Shown: positions 36,467 to 44,928 of the stretch, piece by piece
Numbering within the stretch: position 1 is the stretch's first letter
Layout of the letters: the number at the start of each line of letters is the position of its first letter
Assembly: GCF_008274825.1 (NCBI RefSeq)
Contig: NZ_CP030848.1
Span: 2,046,001 to 2,110,000, forward strand
Source: Sphingobacterium hotanense
GTDB taxonomy: Bacteria; Bacteroidota; Bacteroidia; Sphingobacteriales; Sphingobacteriaceae
Direction: 5' to 3'
Length of the DNA: 64,000 bases
Translations under genes and position numbers: made by a program
The notes under the pieces: model-generated
Told to the model about the DNA's origin: nothing
Database searches by the model: none
Seen by the model: the letters and a program-made list of their open reading frames with translations, nothing else

Positions 36467-37474
36467 TTAAGTAGAATCTCTTGCAATGAGTCGGCATGGG
36501 ATAAGTACTGAACGCGGCTCGAACTGTTTATTTTTGATATGCTTGATCAATAGTTCACAACTTTGCTCGCCAATTTGAAAGGCCGGTTCCTCTACGGTTG
36601 TCAAATTAGGCTCTATCACGGTGCACATGGGGTCGTTTGTAAATCCGATAACGCCGACTTCCTCTCCGACACGTTTTTTAGCGTCTTTCAGCGCTTGAAT
36701 TGCTCCAATAGCCTTACGGTCGTTTACAGCGAATATCGCATCAGGAAGTTCTTCTAATGCCAGCAATTGCTGAGTGTCGGCATAGCCATGCTGAGGAGAG
36801 AATCCGGAATGTATGATATACTGTTCATAAACGGGAATTTGAGCTTGTTTCAAAGCACTTAAATATCCCCTTAATCTTTCTTGTGTGAATTTGAGGCTTT
36901 CCGGCCCTGCTAGGTGTGCTATGCGCTTGTATCCTTTTCGAATTAGATGGCTTGTCGCCAGGAACGCTCCTTCAAAGTCGCTTTGCATCACTTTGGATGC
37001 ATTGATTTCATTCGGAACGCGGTCAAAGAATACTAAGGGAAGGCCTTCATTTATTAGTGATTCGAAGTGCTCTATGCTGCTGGAATTTGAGGATAAAGAT
37101 ATCAAAAGACCATCAAGGCTTGCGAGGTCCAGGTTTTCGATGAGTTGTTTTTCGCGCTCTTCTTCATCATTGGTCACAAATAGAATGATATTGTATCCGA
37201 GTTGATAGGCTGCTTCTTGTATTCCGGATATGACCGTGCTGAAATAATAGTTTGTAATAAACGGGATGATAACGCCAATGTTTTTGGTGCTTCCGGAGGC
37301 TAGTGCAGCGGCATTTTTATTGGGTTTGAAATTGAGTTCTTTGGCCAGCTTGAGTACTTTTTCTTTGGTTTCCGGGTTGATGTCATGCGCATCGCGCAAT
37401 GCTCTAGATACCGTAGAAACAGAGATGCCCAGCATTTCGGCAATATTCTTGATTCCAAATCCTTTCTTGATCAT
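36467..37474 (-). CDS. LacI-family transcriptional regulator
   Basis: 335 residues. N-terminal helix-turn-helix with hinge, GIKNIAEMLGISVSTVSRAL (about 6-25) and KELNFKPNKNAAAL, then a periplasmic-binding-protein-like ligand domain (IGVIIPFITNYYFSTVISGI, FAVNDRKAIGAIQAL, GVIGFTNDPMC). It opposes the nag genes and is the only regulator in locus C, so it likely represses the susC-nagA operon until an amino-sugar intermediate binds. The palindrome at 24378-24395 is its candidate operator (inference). Confidence 0.92.
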   Translation of the reverse strand: MIKKGFGIKNIAEMLGISVSTVSRALRDAHDINPETKEKVLKLAKELNFKPNKNAAALASGSTKNIGVIIPFITNYYFSTVISGIQEAAYQLGYNIILFVTNDEEEREKQLIENLDLASLDGLLISLSSNSSSIEHFESLINEGLPLVFFDRVPNEINASKVMQSDFEGAFLATSHLIRKGYKRIAHLAGPESLKFTQERLRGYLSALKQAQIPVYEQYIIHSGFSPQHGYADTQQLLALEELPDAIFAVNDRKAIGAIQALKDAKKRVGEEVGVIGFTNDPMCTVIEPNLTTVEEPAFQIGEQSCELLIKHIKNKQFEPRSVLIPCRLIARDST

Positions 37475-37591
37475 AAATAGCTTTTAGGTTTTGCCGTAAG
37501 ATAGCTAACCTGAAGGAAGATTACAAGAATTGAGGGAGAGGATGCACTCGTTTGACTGGCGATATTGGGAGAGGATGTATAGCTTTTTTAT

Positions 37592-37942
37592 TTAACGTGC
37601 GATAAAATATACCCCAGAAATGATCAAGGTAATGCCAATTACTTTTGATAGGGTGATTGGCTCATGAAGAAAAAAATATCCGAGGATCAGCGATGCGATG
37701 TAACCTAAGCTCACGAGGGGATATGCTCGACTTAGTTCTAATTTGGAGAGTACATCTAGCCAAAATACCAAGCTTAAGCCATAACAGAGCAAGCCGCCCC
37801 ACAAAAAAGGAGTGGCAGTTAACTGTTTAAACTTTTCTATTGCTTGCGTAGCAGTGCCCAATAATGCGGCTTTCTTGAGTAGGAGCTGAGCGACCGCGCC
37901 GAGACCGATACTTAGAATCAGGCTGAGTAGGTATGTTTTCAT
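37592..37942 (-). CDS. Small EamA/SMR-like four-helix membrane transporter
   Basis: 116 residues with four hydrophobic segments (YLLSLILSIGLGAVAQLLL, FLWGGLLCYGLSLVFWL, AYPLVSLGYIASLILGYFF, VIGITLIISGVYFI). Size and the LSRAYPLVSLGYI block resemble ArnE/ArnF-type flippase subunits and small multidrug transporters. Last gene of a four-gene minus-strand unit, overlapping the HAD gene by 4 bases; flipping a lipid-linked sugar made by the neighbours is a reasonable inference. Confidence 0.82.
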   Translation of the reverse strand: MKTYLLSLILSIGLGAVAQLLLKKAALLGTATQAIEKFKQLTATPFLWGGLLCYGLSLVFWLDVLSKLELSRAYPLVSLGYIASLILGYFFLHEPITLSKVIGITLIISGVYFIAR

Positions 37943-38532
37943 TTGAAATAGTTATAATGTCCTTTATCAGCATATTTTATCATCGCCTTATCTCCGTTGC
38001 TGTCTCCAAATGCTGTGATTTGGAAGGAAGATCTGTCGTCAATTAAACTTTTTATCCTCACGACCTTTTCGTCGCCATGACAGTTGTTGGATGAAAAATT
38101 TCCTGTAAGTTTTCCGTATTCGTCGATTTCAATCTCAGTAGCTAGTATTATTTCAATATTTAGTCGCTCTGCGAAACATTTTACCCAATTTTGAATGCTT
38201 GCTGATACAATGGCTTTTTCGGCTTTGGACTGTTCTAAGTAGGTCAATGCTGAAGGGCGCATGATTTCAAGAAATCGGCTATCGCAGTAGGATTGGCAAA
38301 GTTTGTTGAAACTATCGATATCCGTTCCCTTGAAAAAGTGTTTGAAGATCTTCTGTTTAGTTTTGGCATTGGAATAAAGCTTCACTTTCATCAAGAACAG
38401 ATGGGGTAAATACATTCCAAAGCCTAGCAATAACTTTGCGATTCCAAACTGGAACTTGATCAGATCGACGAAGGTATCCTTGCGGGTTAATGTTCCGTCA
38501 AAGTCAAATAACTCGAGATGCTTTTTATTCAT
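37939..38532 (-). CDS. HAD-IB family phosphatase
   Basis: 197 residues. Motif I FDFDGTLTRKDTF (nucleophile aspartate 10, acid/base 12), motif II serine in AIVSASIQNW, motif III/IV in QITAFGDSNGDKAMI. Phosphoserine-phosphatase-like fold with a helical cap containing hydrophobic text (LLLGFGMYLPHLFLM). It overlaps both neighbours by a few bases. Beside a UbiA-type phosphoribosyl-transferase relative it could remove the 5-phosphate from a polyprenyl-phosphoryl pentose phosphate (inference from pathway logic). Confidence 0.85.
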   Translation of the reverse strand: MNKKHLELFDFDGTLTRKDTFVDLIKFQFGIAKLLLGFGMYLPHLFLMKVKLYSNAKTKQKIFKHFFKGTDIDSFNKLCQSYCDSRFLEIMRPSALTYLEQSKAEKAIVSASIQNWVKCFAERLNIEIILATEIEIDEYGKLTGNFSSNNCHGDEKVVRIKSLIDDRSSFQITAFGDSNGDKAMIKYADKGHYNYFK

Positions 38533-39407
38533 TTAAATAGATGATTAGGTAGAAGGATAGGATCCAGAGTAGGAGGCCTGATTGGATAAAGCGATCTTTG
38601 AGGAGTATTTCTGTAGGGCTTCCGGTTCTTTCATAAACAAGTGCTAATTGTAAATATCGAACGATTCCGCCTAAAACAAAGATAGTGGTCAAATAGATAT
38701 GCGGTGAGTTAAAGCGTTCAATTACTTCAGGGGATACGGTGTACATGATATAGCAAACAATGGTTATTCCTCCAAGTAAGCACAATACTTGGTTGATAAA
38801 CTCTAGGTTATATCGATTAGTATTCTTTCGGAGGACTGTGCCGTTATTTTTTTGTATTACCAAATCGTCGCGACGCTTTGCAAAGCCAATGAAGAGTAAG
38901 CAAAAAGGTCATGATGATAATCCAATGTGTCAATTCAATATTTGTTGCCGATCCGCCCATTAATATTCTTAAGACGAATCCTTTTGCAATTATCATCACG
39001 TCGATAATAGCGATCATTTTTAGAAGGAAACAGTATAAAATATTTAATACGAAGTAACATACAAGTATGAATATTTGTTGCCACATGTTGGTCTGCGACA
39101 ACAAATAGATTATTGAAAATGCCAAAACAACTAAAACCACGCAGATAATGATTGCTGTTCGGATGGAGACCGCGCCTGAGGCGATTGGTCGATATCGTTT
39201 TTTCGGATGTTTTCTATCTTCTTCGATATCCAAGATATCGTTAATACAGTAAATAGCGCTTGCTACGAAGCTAAAAGCGACGAACGCTAAGAGGCAATTC
39301 GCTAGTAAATCCTTGTTTCCAAGCTCGCCGGCGAAGAAAAGCGGCAAGAACACAAATAGGTTCTTGGTCCAATGTTTAGGCCTTATTAGTGCGAATAAAT
39401 TTCCCAT
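38525..39407 (-). pseudogene. UbiA-family polyprenyl-phosphate phosphoribosyltransferase-like gene split by a frameshift
   Basis: Two overlapping frames make one UbiA protein. The upstream part (39407 to 38844) has LIRPKHWTKNLFVFLPLFFA and the metal/prenyl-diphosphate motif YCINDILDIEEDRKHPKKRY, then runs out of homology at TFLLTL|HWLC. The downstream frame reads LFIGFAKRRDDLVIQKNNGT and continues as a normal C-terminal half (to 38525). Adding two T near 38893-38896, or removing one base of the A run at 38902-38906, restores one frame. Relatives such as mycobacterial Rv3806c transfer phosphoribose from PRPP to polyprenyl phosphate. A true mutation or an assembly error are both possible. Confidence 0.85.
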
Positions 39408-40675
39408 GCTCTTATTGCTTTTTGATAGAATCTGCCAGCGATCGAGACCTTAAAGGCTTCGTCTAATTTTATCCCTGCGGGTGAGTAAGTGAGAAAAAAG
39501 AAGATGGTAAATATGTATATTCCTTTATTGAAGATCCATTTATTCCGTGGATTATACACTGTGGCTGAAATACGATTAGAAAATGGTCTAAGCGCGTTTA
39601 ACACTCCGGTGTTTTTTGCAATTATTCCTGAGAATTTATCGTATATAAATATGGTAGTTAAGTTCAGGTATGCAAATAGCCTTAAATAATCGCATGACAA
39701 GACCGTAAAGAGTGGCAACATCAGCATGAAAACACTTAACCAGATAGTTATAAAGATTTCAAAGTTTTCTTGCTGCGATAATTTAGGGTATTTAAAATTG
39801 CAGTTCGCAAATACATAGATTATTACGACGAATATGAGTAAGAAAAAGAAGATGCCCGGAATTCCAAAGTTGTCAGTGTTAAAGAAGTTCAAATCTAAGT
39901 GAAATTTGGCAGTTTCTAATGTGTCCCAACCTAGCGCCCTTATTGATAGCATTTTTTCAATGGAAACATCCGCCCCATATTGACTTTGCAAATAGGGGCG
40001 CCATGAGTCGAATATGCTATCGGCAATTGTCTTGTCGCCTTTATTTAAGAAATTGATTAAGTTGCTTCCCAACAAGGGTGTTAGTGATACGGATTTCTTA
40101 ATCCAACCATTTTGAGCATTGATAGGATCCGTAAAAAAATATATTAACAGTTGTATTGGAGCTCCATAAAACAAGAAGGCTTCATGTAGGAATATTCCCA
40201 GAATAAGTAATGCTTGCCAGTATAGGAGTGAAGAAAGCTTCTTGTTTTTTTGATAATTATATAAATGATAAATCGAGTAGTAAGCGATCAAAAGTAAGAG
40301 CGGATCTTTCCGTAATCCTGAGAAATGAGGATGGAAGTAGAAGATACTTACCCCGATAATGGGCAGAGCAGCATAGAATAACCGAATACCGACTCTTTTT
40401 AATGTCTTAAGAAATATTACGCTTAACCAAAGGATGCTAATCGTGGATATCGACTTGATAAGCATTTCTGGTCGAAGATCAAATGAAGAATTTATCTGAA
40501 AAAGGACTTCTCCAGCAAATCCTCTTCGAACAATACCAGCTTGGTAGTTAACAAGCCATTCCGATAGCGCATCAGTTCCCCACATCCCGTTTAACAGTTC
40601 AGTTTGCAGTACCTTAAGACCTAATACGCTGTATAAGATGATTATAAATATGAAAACAATGCGATTAAAGTTCAT
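39386..40675 (-). CDS. Polytopic membrane protein, possibly a GT-C-like glycosyltransferase
   Basis: 429 residues, about ten hydrophobic segments (FIFIIILYSVLGLKVL at the start; IYIFTIFFFLTYSPAGI near the end). The loop text LVNYQAGIVRRGFAGEVLF and HPHFSGLRKDPLLLL, with conserved-looking charged residues between early helices, is reminiscent of lipid-sugar glycosyltransferases or polymerases, but no family was recognised. First gene of the unit; its end overlaps the UbiA-type gene by 22 bases, indicating translational coupling. Confidence 0.7.
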   Translation of the reverse strand: MNFNRIVFIFIIILYSVLGLKVLQTELLNGMWGTDALSEWLVNYQAGIVRRGFAGEVLFQINSSFDLRPEMLIKSISTISILWLSVIFLKTLKRVGIRLFYAALPIIGVSIFYFHPHFSGLRKDPLLLLIAYYSIYHLYNYQKNKKLSSLLYWQALLILGIFLHEAFLFYGAPIQLLIYFFTDPINAQNGWIKKSVSLTPLLGSNLINFLNKGDKTIADSIFDSWRPYLQSQYGADVSIEKMLSIRALGWDTLETAKFHLDLNFFNTDNFGIPGIFFFLLIFVVIIYVFANCNFKYPKLSQQENFEIFITIWLSVFMLMLPLFTVLSCDYLRLFAYLNLTTIFIYDKFSGIIAKNTGVLNALRPFSNRISATVYNPRNKWIFNKGIYIFTIFFFLTYSPAGIKLDEAFKVSIAGRFYQKAIRAWEIYSH

Positions 40676-40978
40676 TGTTAAGAAATTAATCTATAGAAGA
40701 TGTAAATATGATGTGATTGCAAATATGATATCTTTATTAATTAATTTATAAATTATTAGGGTATTTATGAAAGAGTATCGAAAATAGGTAATCTCTATGT
40801 TTAGTTTGAGAGAGTTTTCCTTTGATGTAATATGGAATGGATGGTAGTTGTAAATGGCAGAATCTTCGCGCAGGAGAATGAAATTTAGGCTGGGATCTTT
40901 TTGGAAAAACGGGTCATGTACAAAAGTTGTGGAGGGGATAAAAAATAATTAGATATTTGTGTTTTGATATTTATACAG

Positions 40979-41344
40979 ATGCACGAATCTTTCAACGCGT
41001 TAATGCCCTTAATTATTCCCGAAGGAGTTTCCGATTATTTTGAGATGACCCACTATTCCAAAGAAGAAAAAAGACTGGATATCTTTCTGGAGGAACTCAA
41101 TAATACACCTGAAGAATATCAAGGCCAGAAGTTGATTTCCAAGGGGTTTTTCGAACCCGTTACCCTTCAAGATTTTCCTATCCGTGGCATGCAGGTCTAT
41201 CTTCATGTCAAGCGCCGCAGGTGGCTCAATCAGGATACCGATAAAGTAGTCTACAGAAATTGGGAACTAGTAGCCAAAGGGACGCGCATCACACAGGATT
41301 TCGCAGCTTTTTTAAAAGGTATCAGCGGACAACCAGGCTCATAG
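40979..41344 (+). CDS. ISAon1-type transposase N-terminal region protein
   Basis: 121 residues from the ATG at 40979 (MHESFNALMPLIIPEGVSDY); a TTG five codons upstream is possible. Contains the family-typical LEELNNTPEEYQGQKLISKG and IRGMQVYLHVKRRRW, a DNA-binding module ending GISGQPGS. The second transposase frame opens inside its last codons (from 41316). Confidence 0.85.
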   Translation: MHESFNALMPLIIPEGVSDYFEMTHYSKEEKRLDIFLEELNNTPEEYQGQKLISKGFFEPVTLQDFPIRGMQVYLHVKRRRWLNQDTDKVVYRNWELVAKGTRITQDFAAFLKGISGQPGS

Positions 41345-42308
41345 CATTCAGACCATCAGTTCATTCTATGGGATATCAGCCAGTAAACTAAGGAGATACT
41401 ACCGCAATAAACTGAGCGGTTTCCAGGATTGGGAGCATCGCGAAAATGCGCGAGATGGATTGATCTTCCCACAGAATGTCAGCGGCCATCTTTCTATTGA
41501 CGAGACCTGCCTATCCCATGGCGAGCTCTATACCGTTGTCACCAATAAAGAAGCACGGGGCAAAAAAGGGACTATTGTAGCCATACTGAACGGGACAAAA
41601 TCAGAGAACATTATCCCGATCCTTCAAAAGATCCCACAGAGATTACGAAATAAAGTTCAAGAGATAACGCTTGATCTAGCCGGTAATATGGGATTGATAG
41701 CCAAAAGATGCTTTCCCAATGCTGTTCAGGTAATAGACCGTTTCCATGTTCAGCAACTTGCTACCGAAGCGCTTCAGGAAATAAGGATAAAGCACCGCTG
41801 GCAGGCCATTGACGATGAAAATCAGGCAATTGACCAAGCACGAAAGAATAAGGAAACCTATTTTCCGGAAGTCCTATCCAACAGTGAAACCATCAAACAG
41901 TTACTTGCAAGAAGCCGATACCTGCTTTATAAAAGTGAACATAAATGGACTTACGAGCAAAGAGAAAGGGCTGCTGTACTCTTTGAGCGATATCCTGATA
42001 TTGAAAAGGCGTACAGGCTATCCCAAGAACTCTCTTGGATATTCAACACCACCATAGATAAGATCTACGCCTTTACAAGGTTGGCAAAATGGGCGGATAA
42101 AGTGGAACAGGCTGGCTTCAAGTCATTCAACACCGTCTCCAGAACCATAAATATCCATCACAAAAAAATATTGAACTACTTCGACAACAAGAGTACAAAT
42201 GCTTCAGCAGAATCTTTCAATGCAAAGATAAAAGCTTTCAGAAGTCAGTTTAGAGGTGTAGGTGACATCAATTTCTTCCTGTTCAGATTGACCAAATTAT
42301 TTGCGTAG
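41316..42308 (+). CDS. ISAon1-type DDE transposase catalytic part
   Basis: Open frame from 41316; a TTG at 41460 is the first plausible start, but homology-like sequence begins earlier (TISSFYGISASKLRRYYRNK). Catalytic features: HLSIDETCLS (first acidic residue), ITLDLAGNMG (second) and ASAESFNAKIKAFRSQFRG (third), typical of ISL3-type DDE enzymes. No in-frame ATG exists between 41316 and 41460, so it is expressed by frameshifting from the first frame, by a non-ATG start, or not at all. The frame is +1 relative to the first ORF, with a T6A4 run at 41308-41317. Confidence 0.8.
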   Translation, partial: KVSADNQAHSIQTISSFYGISASKLRRYYRNKLSGFQDWEHRENARDGLIFPQNVSGHLSIDETCLSHGELYTVVTNKEARGKKGTIVAILNGTKSENIIPILQKIPQRLRNKVQEITLDLAGNMGLIAKRCFPNAVQVIDRFHVQQLATEALQEIRIKHRWQAIDDENQAIDQARKNKETYFPEVLSNSETIKQLLARSRYLLYKSEHKWTYEQRERAAVLFERYPDIEKAYRLSQELSWIFNTTIDKIYAFTRLAKWADKVEQAGFKSFNTVSRTINIHHKKILNYFDNKSTNASAESFNAKIKAFRSQFRGVGDINFFLFRLTKLFA

Positions 42309-42380
42309 TCCACAGGTTTTGAAACTGATCCGGAAAAACGGGAGAAATGGGCTCGCGAGAAAATAGAATGGCGATAAAAT

Positions 42381-42410
42381 AAAAAAGCCCATCTTTCGAT
42401 GAGCTTTTTT
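42381..42410. terminator. Hairpin terminator, probably belonging to a minus-strand RNA gene interrupted by the element
   Basis: AAAAAAGC.CATC-TTTC-GATG.GCTTTTTT, with A-tract and T-tract on both sides. No gene now precedes it on either strand, so it looks orphaned. It directly adjoins the candidate attachment site at 42415. Confidence 0.75.
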
Positions 42411-42414
42411 CCAA

Positions 42415-42427
42415 GTACCTAGGGCGG
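42415..42427 (-). other. Candidate attachment site (tRNA 3'-end-like core)
   Basis: GTACCTAGGGCGG on the plus strand; on the minus strand it reads CCGCCCTAGGTAC and runs into the orphan terminator four bases later, as the 3' end of a tRNA would. It lies 143 bases before the integrase gene. No tRNA body is present here; the intact gene would be expected at the other end of the element, outside the window. Inference. Confidence 0.4.
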
Positions 42428-42540
42428 AAACAAAACCTAGTAAACAACCTCTACCCAAAGGAAGTCAATTCTTTGTTAATCAATTTGTTATTTATTTTAG
42501 CGGTGTTATAAAAACATGATGTTTGGACAATGTTTGTATA

Positions 42541-42562
42541 TTTTTTACACCTTTTTTACACC
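42541..42562 (+). repeat. Tandem 11-bp repeat before the integrase start
   Basis: Two adjacent exact copies of TTTTTTACACC, ending 7 bases before the integrase ATG. Possible recombinase or excisionase arm-type sites, or simply leader sequence. Confidence 0.55.
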
Positions 42563-42569
42563 CTGAGAT

Positions 42570-43763
42570 ATGGCGAAAATAAATAATAAAACAAAGGAGA
42601 ATCCTAAGCTTTTACAAAAACAATTAAATGACGGGCGGTTAAGTTTATACCTTGAATACTACTTAGGGTATAACAAGTTCATTGATCCAGACGGTGTGCT
42701 AAAGATAAAGCATAACCGAAAGAAAGAGACATTAAGCCTGTATCTGTATTCAAATCCACGAACGGCAGAACAGAGACAATTAAATAAACACAATCTAGCT
42801 TTGGCGATGGAGATCAGAGCTGAAAAAGAAAAAGAATTACGGTATGCAGATGTTGGCAAACCCAGTCCAATCAAGTTAAAGATTAATTTTTGGGATTACT
42901 ATCAAAAATATGTTGATGCTTATGATAAAAAAGATGTTAGGGTAATTGTCGGCTCTTTCAATAGGTTTAAGTCATTTGTAAATGAAAGGTATCCTAATCT
43001 CTCTCAGGTACTCAAGCCAGACCAGATTGACCGATTCATGGTTCAGAAGTTTGTTGATTATCTGCAAGAAAATTCTGTTGGAGAGGGTGCAAGAACCTAT
43101 TTCGCACGGTTCAAGAAAGTGATAAAGTCTGCTGTCGATCGTGATATTATCAGGAAGAATCCCTGTGATGGTATTAGGTGTATTGCTCAGGACAACATTA
43201 TATCAAAAGATATCTTATCCATTGATGAATATCGAAAATTGGCTAATACCCCATATCAAAATCAACATATAATACGGGCTTTTTTCGTAAGTTTATATGC
43301 AGGATATCGATTTTGTGATGTCAAGTCGCTGAAATATAGTGATATTGACTATGAAAATAGGATAATTCGAGTACAGCAGGAAAAGGTCAAAGGCAAATCA
43401 AGTAACTCGGTAGTGATTACTCCATTGAGCGATAGTTTGCTTGGATTCATTGGTTATCCGACCAATCCTAATGATAGGGACGAATTTGTATTTGAACTTC
43501 CGAGCCATACCGGATGTTTAAAAGCGTTAAGAAAATGGACTGCTCGTGCAGGCATCAAGAAACATATTACTTGGCATTGTGCACGTCATTCCTTTGGATT
43601 TGCACTATTATCTGGAGAAAATAAGGTAGACATCAAAACAGTTGGTGCACTAATGGGACACAGCGGATTGAAACACACGGTAAGATACACGCATACAAAT
43701 GATATTTTGAAAAAAAATGCTATTGAGTCATTACCGACTCTAACATTGGAGGAAACGTTATGA
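42570..43763 (+). CDS. Tyrosine recombinase (integrase)
   Basis: 397 residues. N-terminal arm-binding region (SLYLEYYLGYNKF, ETLSLYLYSNPRTAEQR), SAM-like core-binding domain (about 105-200) and catalytic domain. Catalytic residues visible: arginine in AGYRFCDVKSL (R247), HxxR in TWHCARHSF (H336, R339), histidine in MGHSG (H364) and nucleophile in VRYTHTND (Y373). Bacteroidota integrases of this architecture move ICEs and mobilizable elements. It is next to the candidate att site and reads into the element. Confidence 0.92.
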   Translation: MAKINNKTKENPKLLQKQLNDGRLSLYLEYYLGYNKFIDPDGVLKIKHNRKKETLSLYLYSNPRTAEQRQLNKHNLALAMEIRAEKEKELRYADVGKPSPIKLKINFWDYYQKYVDAYDKKDVRVIVGSFNRFKSFVNERYPNLSQVLKPDQIDRFMVQKFVDYLQENSVGEGARTYFARFKKVIKSAVDRDIIRKNPCDGIRCIAQDNIISKDILSIDEYRKLANTPYQNQHIIRAFFVSLYAGYRFCDVKSLKYSDIDYENRIIRVQQEKVKGKSSNSVVITPLSDSLLGFIGYPTNPNDRDEFVFELPSHTGCLKALRKWTARAGIKKHITWHCARHSFGFALLSGENKVDIKTVGALMGHSGLKHTVRYTHTNDILKKNAIESLPTLTLEETL

Positions 43764-44524
43764 ATACATTGATTTACATTAATAAATTCTATTGTAAAAA
43801 CATTACACGGATGATAAGAGAATTCGGGGCAGAAATTCTCGAAGAAAACAAATCATATTGTCTAGGGGTGATCAAATTTATCGGTAAGGTAATAATGACG
43901 CCTATAGCTTATATTATATCTATATATACTATCAATAGGTTTTCGATCGGGTATCTGGAAGCAGTTTTTAAAGAGAAACAGCTTAATGATATTGGTATCA
44001 AGCGTTTATTGTTGGAAGAATACCATTTCTATCTAAAGGTCAAGACGATTTCGTTTTATTATTGGGGATGGGAAAAAAGGAAGATCGATGAATGCTTTGA
44101 ATATTTCGAAGCGATGTATGGTTTTAGAAACTTCACAGAACGTGAAATAAAAAAGATAGTTAAATTTTCTGTATTTGATGAAACGCATATACCTATCTTA
44201 TACCGTTGTATTAGAAAATTGAATTTGTTTCGAACGGATATTTCCCAAGAAGACGTAAAGGACATCTTTCTGGATGAAAAAGAAGGAAAGAGATTACCCG
44301 TGAGGCATAATGGTGAATTTGCGCATTTTTTTGCAATTTTGAATAAGCATAACCTAGTTCCTAAGAAATGGGGAAGTATAGCAGAAAACAAACGGTTTTT
44401 TGTTAATGAGGAAGGAGAAGTTATAAAAGCTTCGAACTTCTCATCCTCCAAGAATGCACATGCATTCCTTAATAGCAAGGAAGAAATTGTTGAAGCATAC
44501 TGTGAGGAACTAATAAACTGTTAA
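43760..44524 (+). CDS. Hypothetical protein coupled to the integrase
   Basis: 254 residues; its ATG overlaps the integrase stop (ATGA), so it is translationally coupled. No family recognised. A hydrophobic stretch (VIKFIGKVIMTPIAYIISIY) near residues 38-57 may be a membrane segment or buried helix. The C-terminal block FAHFFAILNKHNLVP and the serine-rich SNFSSSKNAHAF look globular. It could be an integration/excision regulator, by position only. Confidence 0.72.
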   Translation: MNTLIYINKFYCKNITRMIREFGAEILEENKSYCLGVIKFIGKVIMTPIAYIISIYTINRFSIGYLEAVFKEKQLNDIGIKRLLLEEYHFYLKVKTISFYYWGWEKRKIDECFEYFEAMYGFRNFTEREIKKIVKFSVFDETHIPILYRCIRKLNLFRTDISQEDVKDIFLDEKEGKRLPVRHNGEFAHFFAILNKHNLVPKKWGSIAENKRFFVNEEGEVIKASNFSSSKNAHAFLNSKEEIVEAYCEELINC

Positions 44525-44550
44525 ATTTCCTTTAGAATTCACTTAACTCT

Positions 44551-44577
44551 AAAAGCTCTCAATGTAGAGCTTTTTTT
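44551..44577 (+). terminator. Terminator after the integrase operon
   Basis: AAAAGCTCT-CAATGT-AGAGCTTTTTTT: 9-base stem and T-run, 26 bases after the stop at 44524. Confidence 0.9.
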
Positions 44578-44642
44578 CTTTTTCTTCTTTTGCTTTCATG
44601 ATGGTCGCGACATCAATGGTTAAATCATAAAATGTTAAAATC

Positions 44643-44915
44643 ATGAAGACAATTGAAGACAAATTGAGAAAGATTGAAAAGCTTCTCCTCGGAAAGAAAG
44701 AAGCATTGACTTTTGACGAAGTGTGCAATTATACTGGAATTTCACCGTCCTATATGTATAAACTTACTTCGGCTAGAAAGGTTCCACATTATAAACCTCA
44801 TGGGAAGCTGGTCTATTTCAAAATTCAAGAAATAAACGAATGGCTACTAAAGAATCCGGTGGCTACGGAGGAAGATATCAAATCTGAAGCAGTAAGACGA
44901 GTTTTTCATTTCTAA
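44643..44915 (+). CDS. Excisionase-like helix-turn-helix protein
   Basis: 90 residues. After a short helical start it has the excisionase/MerR-like winged helix: LTFDEVCNYTGISPSYMYKL followed by RKVPHYKPHGKLVYF and INEWLLKNP. Such proteins in Bacteroidota mobile elements act in excision or in control of the replication genes. It is 13 bases upstream of the ATPase gene, forming the replication/mobilization operon start. Confidence 0.85.
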   Translation: MKTIEDKLRKIEKLLLGKKEALTFDEVCNYTGISPSYMYKLTSARKVPHYKPHGKLVYFKIQEINEWLLKNPVATEEDIKSEAVRRVFHF

Positions 44916-44928
44916 CGATATAGAACGT

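Larger units (their letters stand above)
40911..42331 (+). mobile_element. ISAon1-type (ISL3-like) insertion sequence with 8-bp target duplication
   Basis: Left end GGGTCATGTACAAAAGTTGTGGA (in part) is an imperfect inverted copy of the right end TCCACAGG..GAAACTGATCC (17 of 23 matches by eye). The element is flanked by identical GGAAAAAC at 40903-40910 and 42332-42339, the 8-bp duplication expected for the ISL3 group. Length 1421 bases, two transposase frames. The insertion lies between the membrane-lipid cluster and the mobilizable element. Confidence 0.85.

Noticed and set aside
40850..42380. Short C-terminal-like coding text (EKREKWAREKIEWR) that would be split by the IS
   Set aside because: Joining the flanks through the target duplication leaves a stop codon just upstream; no protein family is recognisable.
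42411..42480. A complete tRNA beside the integrase
   Set aside because: No T-loop, anticodon arm or D-arm can be drawn; only a 13-base 3'-like end exists.
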